From: CAZJNX01 sp964547415 | GTDB taxonomy: Bacteria; Pseudomonadota; Alphaproteobacteria; Rhizobiales; Amorphaceae | NCBI GenBank assembly: GCA_964547415.1 | Contig: CAZJNX010000058.1 | Location: 1 to 23,874 of the forward strand | Direction of reading: 5' to 3' | Length of the DNA stretch: 23,874 bases | Part shown: piece after piece, positions 6,249-14,021 of the stretch | How positions within the stretch are numbered: the stretch's first letter is position 1 | Layout of the letters: every line of letters begins with the position of its first letter | Program-made: the position numbers and the translations under genes | The notes under the pieces: generated by a model | The model's database searches: none | The model's input: the letters and a program-made list of their open reading frames with translations, nothing else | What the model was told of the DNA's origin: nothing

Positions 6249-7595
6249 CTAGCGCAGGCTGTTGAAATAGTCCGGCAGGGCCGTCGCGAGCCCCGGGAAC
6301 AGGAGCACGAGGGCGAGGACGGCGAGCTGGCACAGGACGAACGGCAGGACGCCGAGATACATGTCCCGGTAGGTGAACTCGGGCGGCGCGATGCCCCTGA
6401 GGTAGAAGATCGACGGTGCCATCGGCGGGGTCAGGTAGGAGGTCTGGATCACCACGATCACCAGGACGGCGAACCAGATCGGGTCGATCCCGGCGGCCGG
6501 CAGGAACGGCAGGAAGACGGGGATCGCGATCAGCACCACCGACACCCAGTCGAGCAGCGCCCCCAGCACGAACACGATGGCGAGGAAGACGAGGACGAGC
6601 TCGATCGTCGACAGATCGAGCCCGCCGACGAGGACGTCGACCAGCTGCGGCCCGCCGGTGAGGCGGAAGACGCTGGTGAACAGCGTCCCCCCGACCACGA
6701 TGAGAAGGATCATCGAGGTGAGCGTCACCGTCTTCTTCGTGGCGTCGAGGAAGTTGGGGATCGTGAAGTCGCGGTAGAGGAGGTTGAGGATGATCGCCCC
6801 GACGGCGCCGACCGCCGCCGCCTCGGTCACGGCGGCGATCCCCGCCATGATGGACCCGACCACCGAGACGACGAGGATGAGGGGCGGCAGGAGGGCGAAG
6901 GCGCTCGGCCGTGGCTCCCCCTCCCCGTCCGTCGCGGCCGCGCGTGCCTCGGCCACGATCGCCTTCGCCTCCCGGTGGTGGCCCGACAGGACGCCCCAGG
7001 CGAGGGCGTAGCCGAGGAACAGGCCCACCATGACGAGGCCGGGCAGGAGCACGCCCGCGAACAGGTCGCCCACCGACAGGTTGGCGACGGAGGCGTAGAT
7101 GATGACGACGATCGACGGCGGGATCATGGTCCCGAGGGAGCCGCCCGCGCAGATCGTGCCGGAGATCATGGCCCGCCCGTAGCGCTCCTTCATCATGGAG
7201 GGGATGGCGAGGAGGCCCACCATCACCTCCACCGCGCCGACGATGCCCGTGCCCGCGGCGAAGATCGTGCACATGGCGATGGTGGCGATCGCCATGCCCC
7301 CCGGCATCCAGCCGAACCAGCGCTTCATGAGGACGAACAGGCGCGCGGCCATGCCCGAGCGCTCCAGCATCGCGCCCATGAAGATGAACAAGGGCACGGC
7401 GGCGAGGGCGTAGTTGGACGCGACGGAGCCCAGGAAGCGGAACAGCTGCAGGCCCGTGAGGTCGCCGACGACGGGGATCGCGAAGGCGACCGACACGACG
7501 ATCAGGCTGAAGCTGACCGGGATGCCGAGGAAGATGAGAAGGAACAGCGCGGGGAACATCCACGCCGCGAGCGGCACCTCAGCCATGGTCGGCAT
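6249..7595 (-). CDS. dctM: TRAP transporter large permease (DctM)
   Basis: The 12-helix-class membrane subunit of a tripartite ATP-independent periplasmic (TRAP) transporter, which uses the sodium or proton gradient to import the acid delivered by DctP. The ~448-residue product is almost entirely hydrophobic segments. Family motifs include ALFLLIFLGIPVSFSL at the N-terminus, PLFIFMGAMLERSGMAARLF, IFAAGTGIVGAVEVMVGLLA, ICAGGSLGTMIPPSIVVIIY and QTSYLTPPMAPSIFYLRG. It overlaps the dctQ stop. In-frame starts are GTG 7598, ATG 7595 and ATG 7586; none has a clear Shine-Dalgarno, consistent with coupling to dctQ. I list 7595. The set resembles the group often labelled mannitol/chloroaromatic or 2-oxo-acid TRAP systems, which does not define the substrate. 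Confidence 0.93.
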   Translation of the reverse strand: MPTMAEVPLAAWMFPALFLLIFLGIPVSFSLIVVSVAFAIPVVGDLTGLQLFRFLGSVASNYALAAVPLFIFMGAMLERSGMAARLFVLMKRWFGWMPGGMAIATIAMCTIFAAGTGIVGAVEVMVGLLAIPSMMKERYGRAMISGTICAGGSLGTMIPPSIVVIIYASVANLSVGDLFAGVLLPGLVMVGLFLGYALAWGVLSGHHREAKAIVAEARAAATDGEGEPRPSAFALLPPLILVVSVVGSIMAGIAAVTEAAAVGAVGAIILNLLYRDFTIPNFLDATKKTVTLTSMILLIVVGGTLFTSVFRLTGGPQLVDVLVGGLDLSTIELVLVFLAIVFVLGALLDWVSVVLIAIPVFLPFLPAAGIDPIWFAVLVIVVIQTSYLTPPMAPSIFYLRGIAPPEFTYRDMYLGVLPFVLCQLAVLALVLLFPGLATALPDYFNSLR

Positions 7596-8133
7596 CACGC
7601 GTGATCGGGGATCGGGACGGGTCGGGGGAGCCGAAGGCGGCGACGGCGGCCTTCAGGCCCTGGGCGAGGGTCTCGACCGCCAGGCACGACAGGGCGACGG
7701 CGAGGGCGGCGCGGAACGGCCAGATGAGCGGCTTCCACGGGCTCACCCGCTCGATCTCCCCGCGCACGTAGGCTCGCACGGTCTGGTCCCAGGCCGCGTC
7801 GGCGAGGATCAGGACGGCGGGCAGGAACAGGAGGAGGAGAACGCCGGCGTAGACGCCGTGGCGCACCCTTTCCGGCAACGCCTTGGAGAAGACGTCGATG
7901 GCGACGTGCTGGTGGATGCGCAGGGTGTAGGCGGCGGCCAGCGTGAAGGCGGCGCCGTTGAGCATCCAGGCGAGGTCGAAGGCGAACAGGGTCGGCGCGT
8001 TGAACAGGTAGCGCGCCCCCACCTCGTAGAGGGTGACGGCGATCATGAGGAGAATGGCCCCGCCCGCCACGATCAGCGACGCGTGGGAGAGCACGGCCGC
8101 GATGCGGTCGATGAGGCGGATTGCGGTTGCCAT
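7579..8133 (-). CDS. dctQ: TRAP transporter small permease (DctQ)
   Basis: A 184-residue, four-helix small membrane subunit of the TRAP transporter; it binds DctM and completes the membrane complex. Hydrophobic segments lie at about 18-36, 52-72, 90-110 and 135-158. Typical family features are ARYLFNAPTLFAFDLAWML (the small-subunit signature around the second helix) and YTLRIHQHVAIDVF. ATG 8133 is preceded by GGAG at normal spacing. The gene ends inside the start region of dctM, and 238 bases separate it from dctP, an unusually long gap that contains two hairpins. Confidence 0.92.
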   Translation of the reverse strand: MATAIRLIDRIAAVLSHASLIVAGGAILLMIAVTLYEVGARYLFNAPTLFAFDLAWMLNGAAFTLAAAYTLRIHQHVAIDVFSKALPERVRHGVYAGVLLLLFLPAVLILADAAWDQTVRAYVRGEIERVSPWKPLIWPFRAALAVALSCLAVETLAQGLKAAVAAFGSPDPSRSPITRDADHG

Positions 8134-8167
8134 CGTCTCGTCTCCATCGCGCCGGGCCCCGGGACGC

Positions 8168-8215
8168 GGCCCGGGCGGCGCCTGTCGCCCGGGCGCCGGG
8201 GCGCCGCCTCGGGCC
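8168..8215 (-). other. Long GC-rich inverted repeat in the dctP-dctQ gap
   Basis: GGCCCGGGCGGCGCC (8168-8182) pairs with GGCGCCGCC-T-CGGGCC (8200-8215), giving about 15 base pairs with one bulge and a 17-base loop. It lies about 35 bases upstream of the dctQ start in the transcript. It may hold the dctQ leader in a structure or block 3' exonucleases. Confidence 0.45.
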
Positions 8216-8337
8216 CGCCATGCACGGACCGTGCCCGCGGCTCGCGCCGGCGTTCGGCTGAAGCCCGGACGAGGCGAGGCGAAAGGCGCCGGCCCCCCCT
8301 CCCGGGACGGCCGGCCGCTTCACGGCAGGGAAGGAAA

Positions 8338-8362
8338 GCGGCGGCGCGCGGGGCGCCGCCGC
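8338..8362 (-). terminator. Leaky terminator-like hairpin directly after dctP
   Basis: A perfect 10-bp stem, GCGGCGGCGC (8338-8347) with GCGCCGCCGC (8353-8362), has a 5-base loop. On the minus strand it begins 10 bases past the dctP stop and is followed by TTTCCTTCCC, a weak T-rich tract. This is the position where transporter operons often reduce read-through so that binding protein is made in excess. Confidence 0.5.
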
Positions 8363-8371
8363 CTGGCGGCG

Positions 8372-9439
8372 TCAGTCGATCTGACGGTAGTCGCCGTGCT
8401 CCATCCACTTGTCGTAGTAGTCGTAGTAGCTGTCGGCGATGCGGCGCATCCAGGGGTTGCCCGCCTCGTCCTGCTCCTCGGCCTTCTTGTAGGCCCAGTC
8501 GCGGCCGGCCTCGCGGATGGCATCGCGCACCTCGGTCGGCAGCTCGACGAACTGGGCGCCGGCCTCCTCGAGCGCGGCCATCGCCTCAAGGTCGTTGGTG
8601 GTCCAGGTGAGCAGCGTCTCCATGGTGGAGAGCTTGGCGGCCGCCTCGACCTTCTGCTTCATCTCGTCGGACAGGGCGTCCCACGTCTCGGCCGGAACCA
8701 ACAGCTCGAACATGAAGGCGTTGGTCTGGGCGCCAGGCATGACGATGTAAGGCGCGGCGTTGTGGAGGCCGGCCTTCATGTTCTCTGACGGGGACGACCA
8801 GTCGGCGATGTCGATGCCCTTGCGCTCGAGGAGGGTGTAGACCTCGGACCCCGGGACGACGGTCGGCGCGGCGTCGAAGTACTCCGAGAGCACCTCGGCG
8901 AAGGCACCCGCGGTGCGGAACTTGGCACCCTTCAGGTCTTCGACGGACTGGACCGGGATGTGGGAATGCCACACCTCCCCCGGACCGATGGACAGCGGGA
9001 TGGAGTGCATCCCCCACTGGTCGCGCCGCATCTCGGCGAGGAGCTCCTTGCCGCCGCCGTTGTAGAGCCAGCCCATCATCATCTCGGGCGACATGCCGCC
9101 GGGATGGCCGCCGTAGAAGGAGTTGGCCGGGTCCTCGTTGACGACGTAAAGGGGCGTCAGGTGCCCGGCGTCGGCCAGGCCGTCGCGCACGGCGGCGTAG
9201 GCCTCGAACGGCGGGGCGATGACGCCCGCGGGGAAGGGCTCGATCACCAGTTCGCCGTCGGTGAGTTCGGCGACCTTCTCCACGAACGGGAGGGTCGTGA
9301 GGGTGTAGAAGGCCGAGGTCTCGCCCGCGAACTGGGTGAGCCGCCAGGTCTCGGTCGCGCCCGCGGTGCCGGCGCCGAGGGCCGTCGCCCCGGCGAGGCT
9401 TCCGGCAAGGGCGAGCGCGCGCAGGTTCCTGATCGTCAT
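8372..9439 (-). CDS. dctP: TRAP transporter solute-binding protein (DctP/TakP type)
   Basis: A 355-residue periplasmic binding protein that captures the substrate for the DctQM permease. ATG 9439 is chosen: GAGGG precedes it at about 9 bases and the product then starts with a clean signal peptide (RNLRALALAGSLAGATALG, with cleavage expected after TAGA near residue 27). DLKGAKFRTAGAFAEVLSEY contains the Arg that in TRAP binding proteins pairs with the substrate carboxylate. ERKGIDIADWSSPSENMKAG is the usual site where this subfamily lines its pocket, and the tail is the long-helix type. It is first in the operon, transcribed away from the CoA-transferase gene. The substrate is very likely an organic acid, but which one is not visible. 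Confidence 0.92.
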   Translation of the reverse strand: MTIRNLRALALAGSLAGATALGAGTAGATETWRLTQFAGETSAFYTLTTLPFVEKVAELTDGELVIEPFPAGVIAPPFEAYAAVRDGLADAGHLTPLYVVNEDPANSFYGGHPGGMSPEMMMGWLYNGGGKELLAEMRRDQWGMHSIPLSIGPGEVWHSHIPVQSVEDLKGAKFRTAGAFAEVLSEYFDAAPTVVPGSEVYTLLERKGIDIADWSSPSENMKAGLHNAAPYIVMPGAQTNAFMFELLVPAETWDALSDEMKQKVEAAAKLSTMETLLTWTTNDLEAMAALEEAGAQFVELPTEVRDAIREAGRDWAYKKAEEQDEAGNPWMRRIADSYYDYYDKWMEHGDYRQID

Positions 9440-9521
9440 GAAGATGTCCCTCTGGATGACCCCGTGAGCGGGGGTTCGTTGGTGGCGACGGGCGCCGGGC
9501 AGGCGCCGGCCCGTCGCCGGC

Positions 9522-9538
9522 CGTGCCACTCTGGCACG
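9522..9538. promoter_or_regulatory. Perfect dyad, candidate operator upstream of dctP
   Basis: CGTGCCA (9522-9528) and TGGCACG (9532-9538) are exact inverted copies around CTC. The site lies 83 bases before the dctP start and just downstream of a promoter-like -10, where a repressor would block initiation. No regulator gene of a matching type is next to it, so the factor is unknown. Confidence 0.45.
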
Positions 9539-9541
9539 CCT

Positions 9542-9570
9542 CTTATGCACGCCGCAAACGGCGGCCGAAA
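9542..9570 (-). promoter_or_regulatory. Candidate promoter of the dctP operon
   Basis: Read on the minus strand, TTTCGG (9570-9565) and CATAAG (9547-9542) are separated by exactly 17 bases, a sigma-70-like layout. The perfect dyad lies immediately downstream. The leader then contains a hairpin with arms GACGGGC (9487-9493) and GCCCGTC (9509-9515), and a small CCCCG/CGGGG hairpin next to the ribosome binding site. Confidence 0.35.
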
Positions 9571-9764
9571 GCCTCCCCGTGCGGCACGCCCAAGGTTTTG
9601 GCAGCTATGCCCGGCCGGTCGGGTCGAGGCGGGCGCCGGGGTGGCCTCGGCGCGTTCGATCCGCGGCGGATAGCTGCAATCGCCGGGTGCTGGTCTGTCG
9701 CGCGCGGGCAAAGCGCCGTATCCTCCACGCTCCCGAATCCCGTGCCGCGACAGGAGATCCGCGA

Positions 9765-10943
9765 ATGACCGGCCCGCTCGCCCACTTCCGCGTGCTCGAC
9801 CTCACCCGCGTGCGCGCCGGGCCGACGGCCGGCCGCCTCCTCGCCGACTGGGGGGCGGACGTCGTCAAGGTGGAGATGCCGCCCTCGGCGGGCGATGCCA
9901 ACGACCTGTCGGGCGGGCGCGACAACTCCGACTTCCAGAACCTGCAGCGCAACCGCCGCTCGGTGACGATCAACCTCAAGATGCCCGAGGGACGGTCGCT
10001 GTTCCTGGAGCTGGCCCGGACGGCGGACGTCGTGATCGAGAATTTCCGCCCCGACGTGAAGCGCCGCCTCGGCATCGCCTACGAGGACGTGGCGGCGGTC
10101 AACCCGCGCATCGTCTACGGCAGCGTGTCGGGGTTCGGCCAGTCGGGCCCGTACGCGGACCGGCCCGGCTTCGACCAGGTCGCCCAGGGGATGACGGGTC
10201 ACATGTCGGTCACCGGTCTGCCGGGCCAGGGGCCGGTGCGCTACGGCATCCCGATCTGCGACCTCACCGCCGGCATCTTCTGCGCCTCGGGCATCCTCGC
10301 CGCGCTCCTCGAGCGGGAGCGGTCGGGCGAGGGTCAGTACGTGGACACCTCCCTCTTCCAGGCGGGCGTCTACATGCTCGACTTCCAGGCGACGCGCTGG
10401 CTGATGGACGGAAAGGTGCCGCCCCAGGCCGGCAACGACCACCCGACCACGATCCCGACCGGCCTGTTCCGCACCACCGACGGCGCGCTCAACCTGTCGG
10501 TGACCGGCAAGGCGATGTTCGCCCGCTTCGCCGACGCGCTCGGCCACCCGGAGTGGTGCGAGGACCCGCGCTTTTCCACCGGCGAGGCCCGCTCGCAGAA
10601 CCGGCGGGAGATGAACGCCGCGATCCAGGCGGTGCTGGAGACCGGGACGACTGAGGCCTGGGTGGAGCGGCTCAACGCCGCGGGCATCCCGGCCGGCCCG
10701 GTCTACGACATCGCCGAGGTCTTCTCCGACCCCCAGGCGGAGCACCTCGGCCTCGCCTCGGAGGTGACGCACCCGCGTCTCGGCGCGATCCGCCTCACGA
10801 ACCAGCCGGTGAACCTGTCCCGCACGCCAGGCTCGGTGCGCACCGCCGCGCCCGAGCTCGGCGCCGACACCGACGCGATCCTCGCCGAGATCGGCCGCTC
10901 GCCGGAGGAGATCGAGGCCCTGCGGCGCGCGGGCGTCGTCTAG
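9765..10943 (+). CDS. Class III CoA-transferase (CaiB/BaiF family)
   Basis: A 392-residue cytoplasmic enzyme of the CaiB/BaiF family, which moves CoA from an acyl-CoA donor to a carboxylic acid. ATG 9765 is preceded by AGGAG at 8 bases. Family motifs are HFRVLDLTRVRAGPTAGRLL at the N-terminus, ADWGADVVKVEMP, SDFQNLQRNRRSVTINLK, NPRIVYGSVSGFGQSGPYAD, GIPICDLTAGIFCASGILAA and GAEHLG-like PQAEHLGLASEV. Asp137 in RPGFDQVAQG occupies the place where, as I recall, the family keeps its catalytic aspartate. Acid specificity varies widely in this family (formate/oxalate, carnitine, mesaconate, itaconate and others) and cannot be set here. Its divergence from a TRAP importer for organic acids suggests it may activate the imported acid. 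Confidence 0.9.
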   Translation: MTGPLAHFRVLDLTRVRAGPTAGRLLADWGADVVKVEMPPSAGDANDLSGGRDNSDFQNLQRNRRSVTINLKMPEGRSLFLELARTADVVIENFRPDVKRRLGIAYEDVAAVNPRIVYGSVSGFGQSGPYADRPGFDQVAQGMTGHMSVTGLPGQGPVRYGIPICDLTAGIFCASGILAALLERERSGEGQYVDTSLFQAGVYMLDFQATRWLMDGKVPPQAGNDHPTTIPTGLFRTTDGALNLSVTGKAMFARFADALGHPEWCEDPRFSTGEARSQNRREMNAAIQAVLETGTTEAWVERLNAAGIPAGPVYDIAEVFSDPQAEHLGLASEVTHPRLGAIRLTNQPVNLSRTPGSVRTAAPELGADTDAILAEIGRSPEEIEALRRAGVV

Positions 10944-11339
10944 CCCGGCCCGCGCGTCACGGGCGGCGGGATGGCGCGCCGCCGCGCCGCAATCCCCCCC
11001 GCCCGGGCCGCCGCCTCGAAGCCCCGGTTGCCGGGGACGCCCTGCCACGACGCCCCCCGCGCCAGGCTCGCCACGAAGCATCGGCACGCCGGCCTTCCCG
11101 GGCAGCGGGGCCGCGGCCGGCCTGCGGCGCGGCAGGCCCGCCCCATCCGCCGCTGCCTTCGCGGACGGCCCGCGGCAGCCTCGGGCGCCGCGACGGGTCG
11201 CCGCCCGCAGGTCCGCCGCGCGGCGCTCGCAAGGCCGGCGTCCATCGCGGCTGGACAGGCCGGACGGGCCGCGCTACCCGGGCCTGCGTCGCCGGCGCGG
11301 GACCGGCGGTGCACGCCGATCGCCACGTTTGGGGGGACC
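10944..11339. other. Gap without a supported gene
   Basis: About 396 bases of very GC-rich sequence between the CoA-transferase and hydrolase genes. Open frames on both strands are Arg/Pro/Ala/Gly-rich with no family motif or ribosome binding site, so I call none. It holds a hairpin at 10962-10983: GGCGGCG and CGCCGCC, loop 8, starting 18 bases past the upstream stop, without a T-tract. It also presumably holds the hydrolase promoter. Confidence 0.5.
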
Positions 11340-12206
11340 TTGGCACAGCTCGTGGTGACCGTTCTTCTCGTCGCGGTCCTCCTCTACGCACTCCTCGTCG
11401 CCGCCTTCTTCCTCGCCCAGCGCACCATCCAGTACCCGGCGCCGCGCCAGTATCTCGCGCCCGGGGCGGTCGGCCTCGAGGGCGTCTCGGTCCACCGCCT
11501 GCCGACCGACGACGGCGCCGCGTTCATGGTCTGGTGGCTGCCGCCGCCGACCGACGAGGCGCCCGTCGCCATCTATTTCCACGGCAACGGCGAGACCCTG
11601 TGGAACCTCGCCGAGCGGATCGAGCAGTTCGCCGCCGACGGCTTCGGCCTCGCCGCCGTCTCCTACCGCGGCTACCCGGGCAGCGAGGGCCGGGCGAGCG
11701 AGGCGGCCTTCATCGCCGACGCCCTCGCCGCCCATGCCTTCGTGACCGGCAAGGGCGTCGCGCCCGAGCGGATCGTCGCCGTCGGCTACTCCATCGGGAG
11801 CGGGGTCGCGGTGGCGCTCGCGGCCGAGCGGCCGGTCGGGGCGGTGGTCCTCTACGCGCCGTTCACCTCGGCCGCCGACATCGCGCGGAGCGTCTACCCG
11901 TTCCTGCCGGTCGGGCCGCTGATGCTGGACCAGTTCCGCTCCGACGAGCGAATCGGCCGCGTCACGGCCCCCGTCGCCATCGTGCACGGAAGCGCGGACC
12001 GGATCGTGCCCATCCGCTTCGGCGAGCGGCTGCACGCGCTGGCGGGGGAGCCGAGCCTTTTCGTCCGCCTCGAGGGGGAGGGGCACATCCTGCCGGTGGA
12101 CGCGGGGCGGGAGGCGGTGCTCGCCTTCCTGTCCGAGACGGCCGGGCTGCCGGTGGGCCCGGCCGCGGACGCGGCGACCGCCGCCGACGACGCGACGGGA
12201 CGCTGA
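11340..12206 (+). CDS. Membrane-anchored alpha/beta hydrolase (BEM46/YfhR-like)
   Basis: A serine hydrolase of the alpha/beta fold, about 288 residues. An N-terminal hydrophobic segment (LVVTVLLVAVLLYALLVAAF) should anchor it in the inner membrane. The oxyanion motif is YFHGNGE. The nucleophile is Ser151 in GYSIGSG, the acid is probably Asp220 in GSADRIVP, and His249 is in GEGHILP, so the triad is complete. The HGNG motif and anchor resemble the BEM46/ABHD13-like group, whose natural substrates are mostly unknown. There is no ATG in a suitable place: the frame is open far upstream but only low-complexity sequence precedes the anchor. I propose TTG 11340, directly after a G-rich stretch that could act as ribosome binding site; GTG codons at 11349 and 11352 are alternatives. 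The last ~25 residues are Ala/Asp-rich. Confidence 0.8.
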   Translation: MAQLVVTVLLVAVLLYALLVAAFFLAQRTIQYPAPRQYLAPGAVGLEGVSVHRLPTDDGAAFMVWWLPPPTDEAPVAIYFHGNGETLWNLAERIEQFAADGFGLAAVSYRGYPGSEGRASEAAFIADALAAHAFVTGKGVAPERIVAVGYSIGSGVAVALAAERPVGAVVLYAPFTSAADIARSVYPFLPVGPLMLDQFRSDERIGRVTAPVAIVHGSADRIVPIRFGERLHALAGEPSLFVRLEGEGHILPVDAGREAVLAFLSETAGLPVGPAADAATAADDATGR

Positions 12207-12303
12207 GATCCGCCGCCGGCCGGCCGCTGCGGCCCGTCCATCGCCAGCCGGGCGGCGCCGAAACGGTCGTGGCCGCCGCGGCTCGCCCGTGGTAGCGCGA
12301 ACC

Positions 12304-13161
12304 ATGGCCACGCACGACACCATCGACCCGCCGGTCGCCGAGGACCCGGTCGCCGCGCCCTTCGGCGCCTGCCGGGAGCCCGTCGGCCCGCGCCTCCTCG
12401 CCCGGGTGCTGTCGGACCGGCGGTTGCCGCGTCCCCTGCGGGCGGCCGCCCGCCGGCGGCTGCGTGCCCTCGCGCCCCGCGGCCCCGTCGATCTCCACGT
12501 GGAGGGCATCCGCTTCCGCGCGTTTCCCGCCGACAACAAGGTGGACTTCGACCTGTGGGCGAAGCGGCGTCTCGACGAGCCGGCCGAGCTCGCCTTCCTC
12601 GTGGGCAGCCTCGCGCCGGGGGACGTCTTCGTGGACGTCGGCGCCAACATCGGCGCCCACACCCTCGCCGCCGTCCTGCGCGGGCCGCCCGGCGTCACCG
12701 CCCTCGCCGTCGAGCCCCATCCGGCGCTGCGCACGCGGCTCCGCGTCAACGCCGCGCTCAACGGCCTCTCCGGCGCCATCGCCGTGTCGGACCGCGCCGT
12801 CGGACCGGCGGAGGGGCGCGCCCGCCTCCACCTCGGGGGGCGGAACGCGGGGGCGAGCACCCTTCTCGCCCCGGTCGCCGGCGAGCGCACGGCGGACGTC
12901 GCGGTCAGCCCGCTCGCGCGCATCCTCGCCGCCCAAGGCATCGCGCGGGTCGGAGTCCTCAAGGCGGACGTGGAGGGCGTCGAGGACCGGGCGCTCCTGC
13001 CCTTCTTCGAGACGGCCCCGGAAAGCGCCTGGCCGCACGCCCTCGTGGTGGAACACGCCCACCGCGGCGCGTGGCAAACTGACTGCCTGTCGACGCTCGA
13101 GGATCTGGGCTATATGCCCGTCGGGAATACGGCCGAGAACACCATGCTCCGCCGCCGGTAG
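12304..13161 (+). CDS. FkbM family SAM-dependent methyltransferase
   Basis: A 285-residue protein with the FkbM methyltransferase fold. The SAM motif I is VFVDVGANIGAHTLAAVL near residues 109-126, followed by ALAVEPHPALRTRLRVNAAL (acidic end of strand 2, then the NxxLN-type helix). VGVLKADVEGVEDRAL is the FkbM signature (KxDVEG). FkbM enzymes O-methylate sugars in polysaccharides or other small molecules; the target here is not visible. The first ~70 residues are Arg/Pro/Ala-rich and not family-like. ATG 12304 is used; a GTG at 12289 is also in frame, and neither has a strong Shine-Dalgarno. It lies 97 bases after the hydrolase gene and 61 before sdhB, all on the same strand. Confidence 0.85.
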   Translation: MATHDTIDPPVAEDPVAAPFGACREPVGPRLLARVLSDRRLPRPLRAAARRRLRALAPRGPVDLHVEGIRFRAFPADNKVDFDLWAKRRLDEPAELAFLVGSLAPGDVFVDVGANIGAHTLAAVLRGPPGVTALAVEPHPALRTRLRVNAALNGLSGAIAVSDRAVGPAEGRARLHLGGRNAGASTLLAPVAGERTADVAVSPLARILAAQGIARVGVLKADVEGVEDRALLPFFETAPESAWPHALVVEHAHRGAWQTDCLSTLEDLGYMPVGNTAENTMLRRR

Positions 13162-13222
13162 GGCGACCGCCGGTCGCCGTCCGCGAGCGGCGGGGCAATC
13201 CGAGACGACGGGACACGACGCG

Positions 13223-14002
13223 ATGGTTCAGCTGACCCTTCCGAAGAACTCGCAGGTCCGCAAGGGCAAGACCTGGGACAAGCCCGCCGGGGCGAGCAAG
13301 CTTCGCGAGTTCCGCGTGTACCGCTGGAACCCGGACGACGGCGAGAACCCGCGGGTCGACACCTATTTCGTCGATACGGACGATTGCGGCCCGATGATCC
13401 TGGACGGCCTCATCTGGATCAAGAACAAGGTCGACCCGACGTTGACCTTCCGCCGCTCGTGCCGCGAGGGGATCTGCGGCTCCTGCGCCATGAACATCAA
13501 CGGGATCAACCACCTCGCCTGCACGTCGGGCATGGACGAGGTGAAGGGCCCGGTGACGCTGTACCCGCTCCCCCACATGGAGATCGTCAAGGACCTCGTC
13601 CCGGACCTTTCCAAGTTCTACGCCCAGCTGCGCTCCATCGAGCCGTGGCTGAAGACCGACACCCCCACCCCGCAGAAGGAGTGGCGCCAGTCGCCCGAGG
13701 ACCGCTCGAAGCTCGACGGCCTCTACGAGTGCATCCTGTGTGCGTGCTGCTCCACCTCCTGCCCCAGCTACTGGTGGAACGGCGACCGCTACCTCGGCCC
13801 GGCCGCGCTCCTGCAGGCCCACCGCTGGCTCGTGGACAGCCGCGACGAGGCGACGGGCGAGCGGCTCGACAACCTCGAGGACCCGTTCCGACTCTATCGC
13901 TGCCACACGATCATGAACTGCGCCAACGCCTGCCCGAAGGGGCTGAACCCGGCGAAGGCGATCGCCGAGATCAAGCAGATGATGGTGGAGCGCCGCGTCT
14001 GA
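13223..14002 (+). CDS. sdhB: Succinate dehydrogenase iron-sulfur subunit
   Basis: SdhB carries electrons from the flavin subunit SdhA to ubiquinone at the membrane anchor SdhCD (complex II, TCA cycle and respiration). The 259-residue product has all three cluster sites: the [2Fe-2S] with Cys80, Cys85, Cys88 and Cys100 (SCREGICGSC), CILCACCSTSCPSYWW from Cys170, and CHTIMNCANACPKGLNP from Cys227. The last two supply the [4Fe-4S] and [3Fe-4S] ligands. Length and sequence are normal for alphaproteobacteria. What is odd is the setting: the gene usually closes an sdhCDAB operon, but here an FkbM methyltransferase and a hydrolase lie upstream and no sdhC, sdhD or sdhA is in the window. It ends 19 bases from the convergent EAL gene. 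Confidence 0.97.
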   Translation: MVQLTLPKNSQVRKGKTWDKPAGASKLREFRVYRWNPDDGENPRVDTYFVDTDDCGPMILDGLIWIKNKVDPTLTFRRSCREGICGSCAMNINGINHLACTSGMDEVKGPVTLYPLPHMEIVKDLVPDLSKFYAQLRSIEPWLKTDTPTPQKEWRQSPEDRSKLDGLYECILCACCSTSCPSYWWNGDRYLGPAALLQAHRWLVDSRDEATGERLDNLEDPFRLYRCHTIMNCANACPKGLNPAKAIAEIKQMMVERRV

Positions 14003-14021
14003 CGGGGCGGGCGCGGCCACC

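Noticed and set aside
4947..7604. An open frame of about 885 codons on the plus strand, opposite the methyltransferase and dctM genes
   Set aside because: It is antisense to two clear gene families. Its product is mostly Arg, Gly, Asp, Glu and His with no domain, as expected from a mirrored GC-rich codon pattern.
9532..9548. TGGCACG followed by a TGC looked like a sigma-54 -24/-12 promoter
   Set aside because: The GC of the -12 element falls two bases too far from the -24 GG on the plus strand, and the mirrored arm on the minus strand has GCGA where TTGC is needed.
10940..11326. A minus-strand open frame in the gap before the hydrolase
   Set aside because: It is Arg/Ala/Pro/Gly-rich with no ribosome binding site, motif or conserved pattern, and it runs into the end of the CoA-transferase gene.
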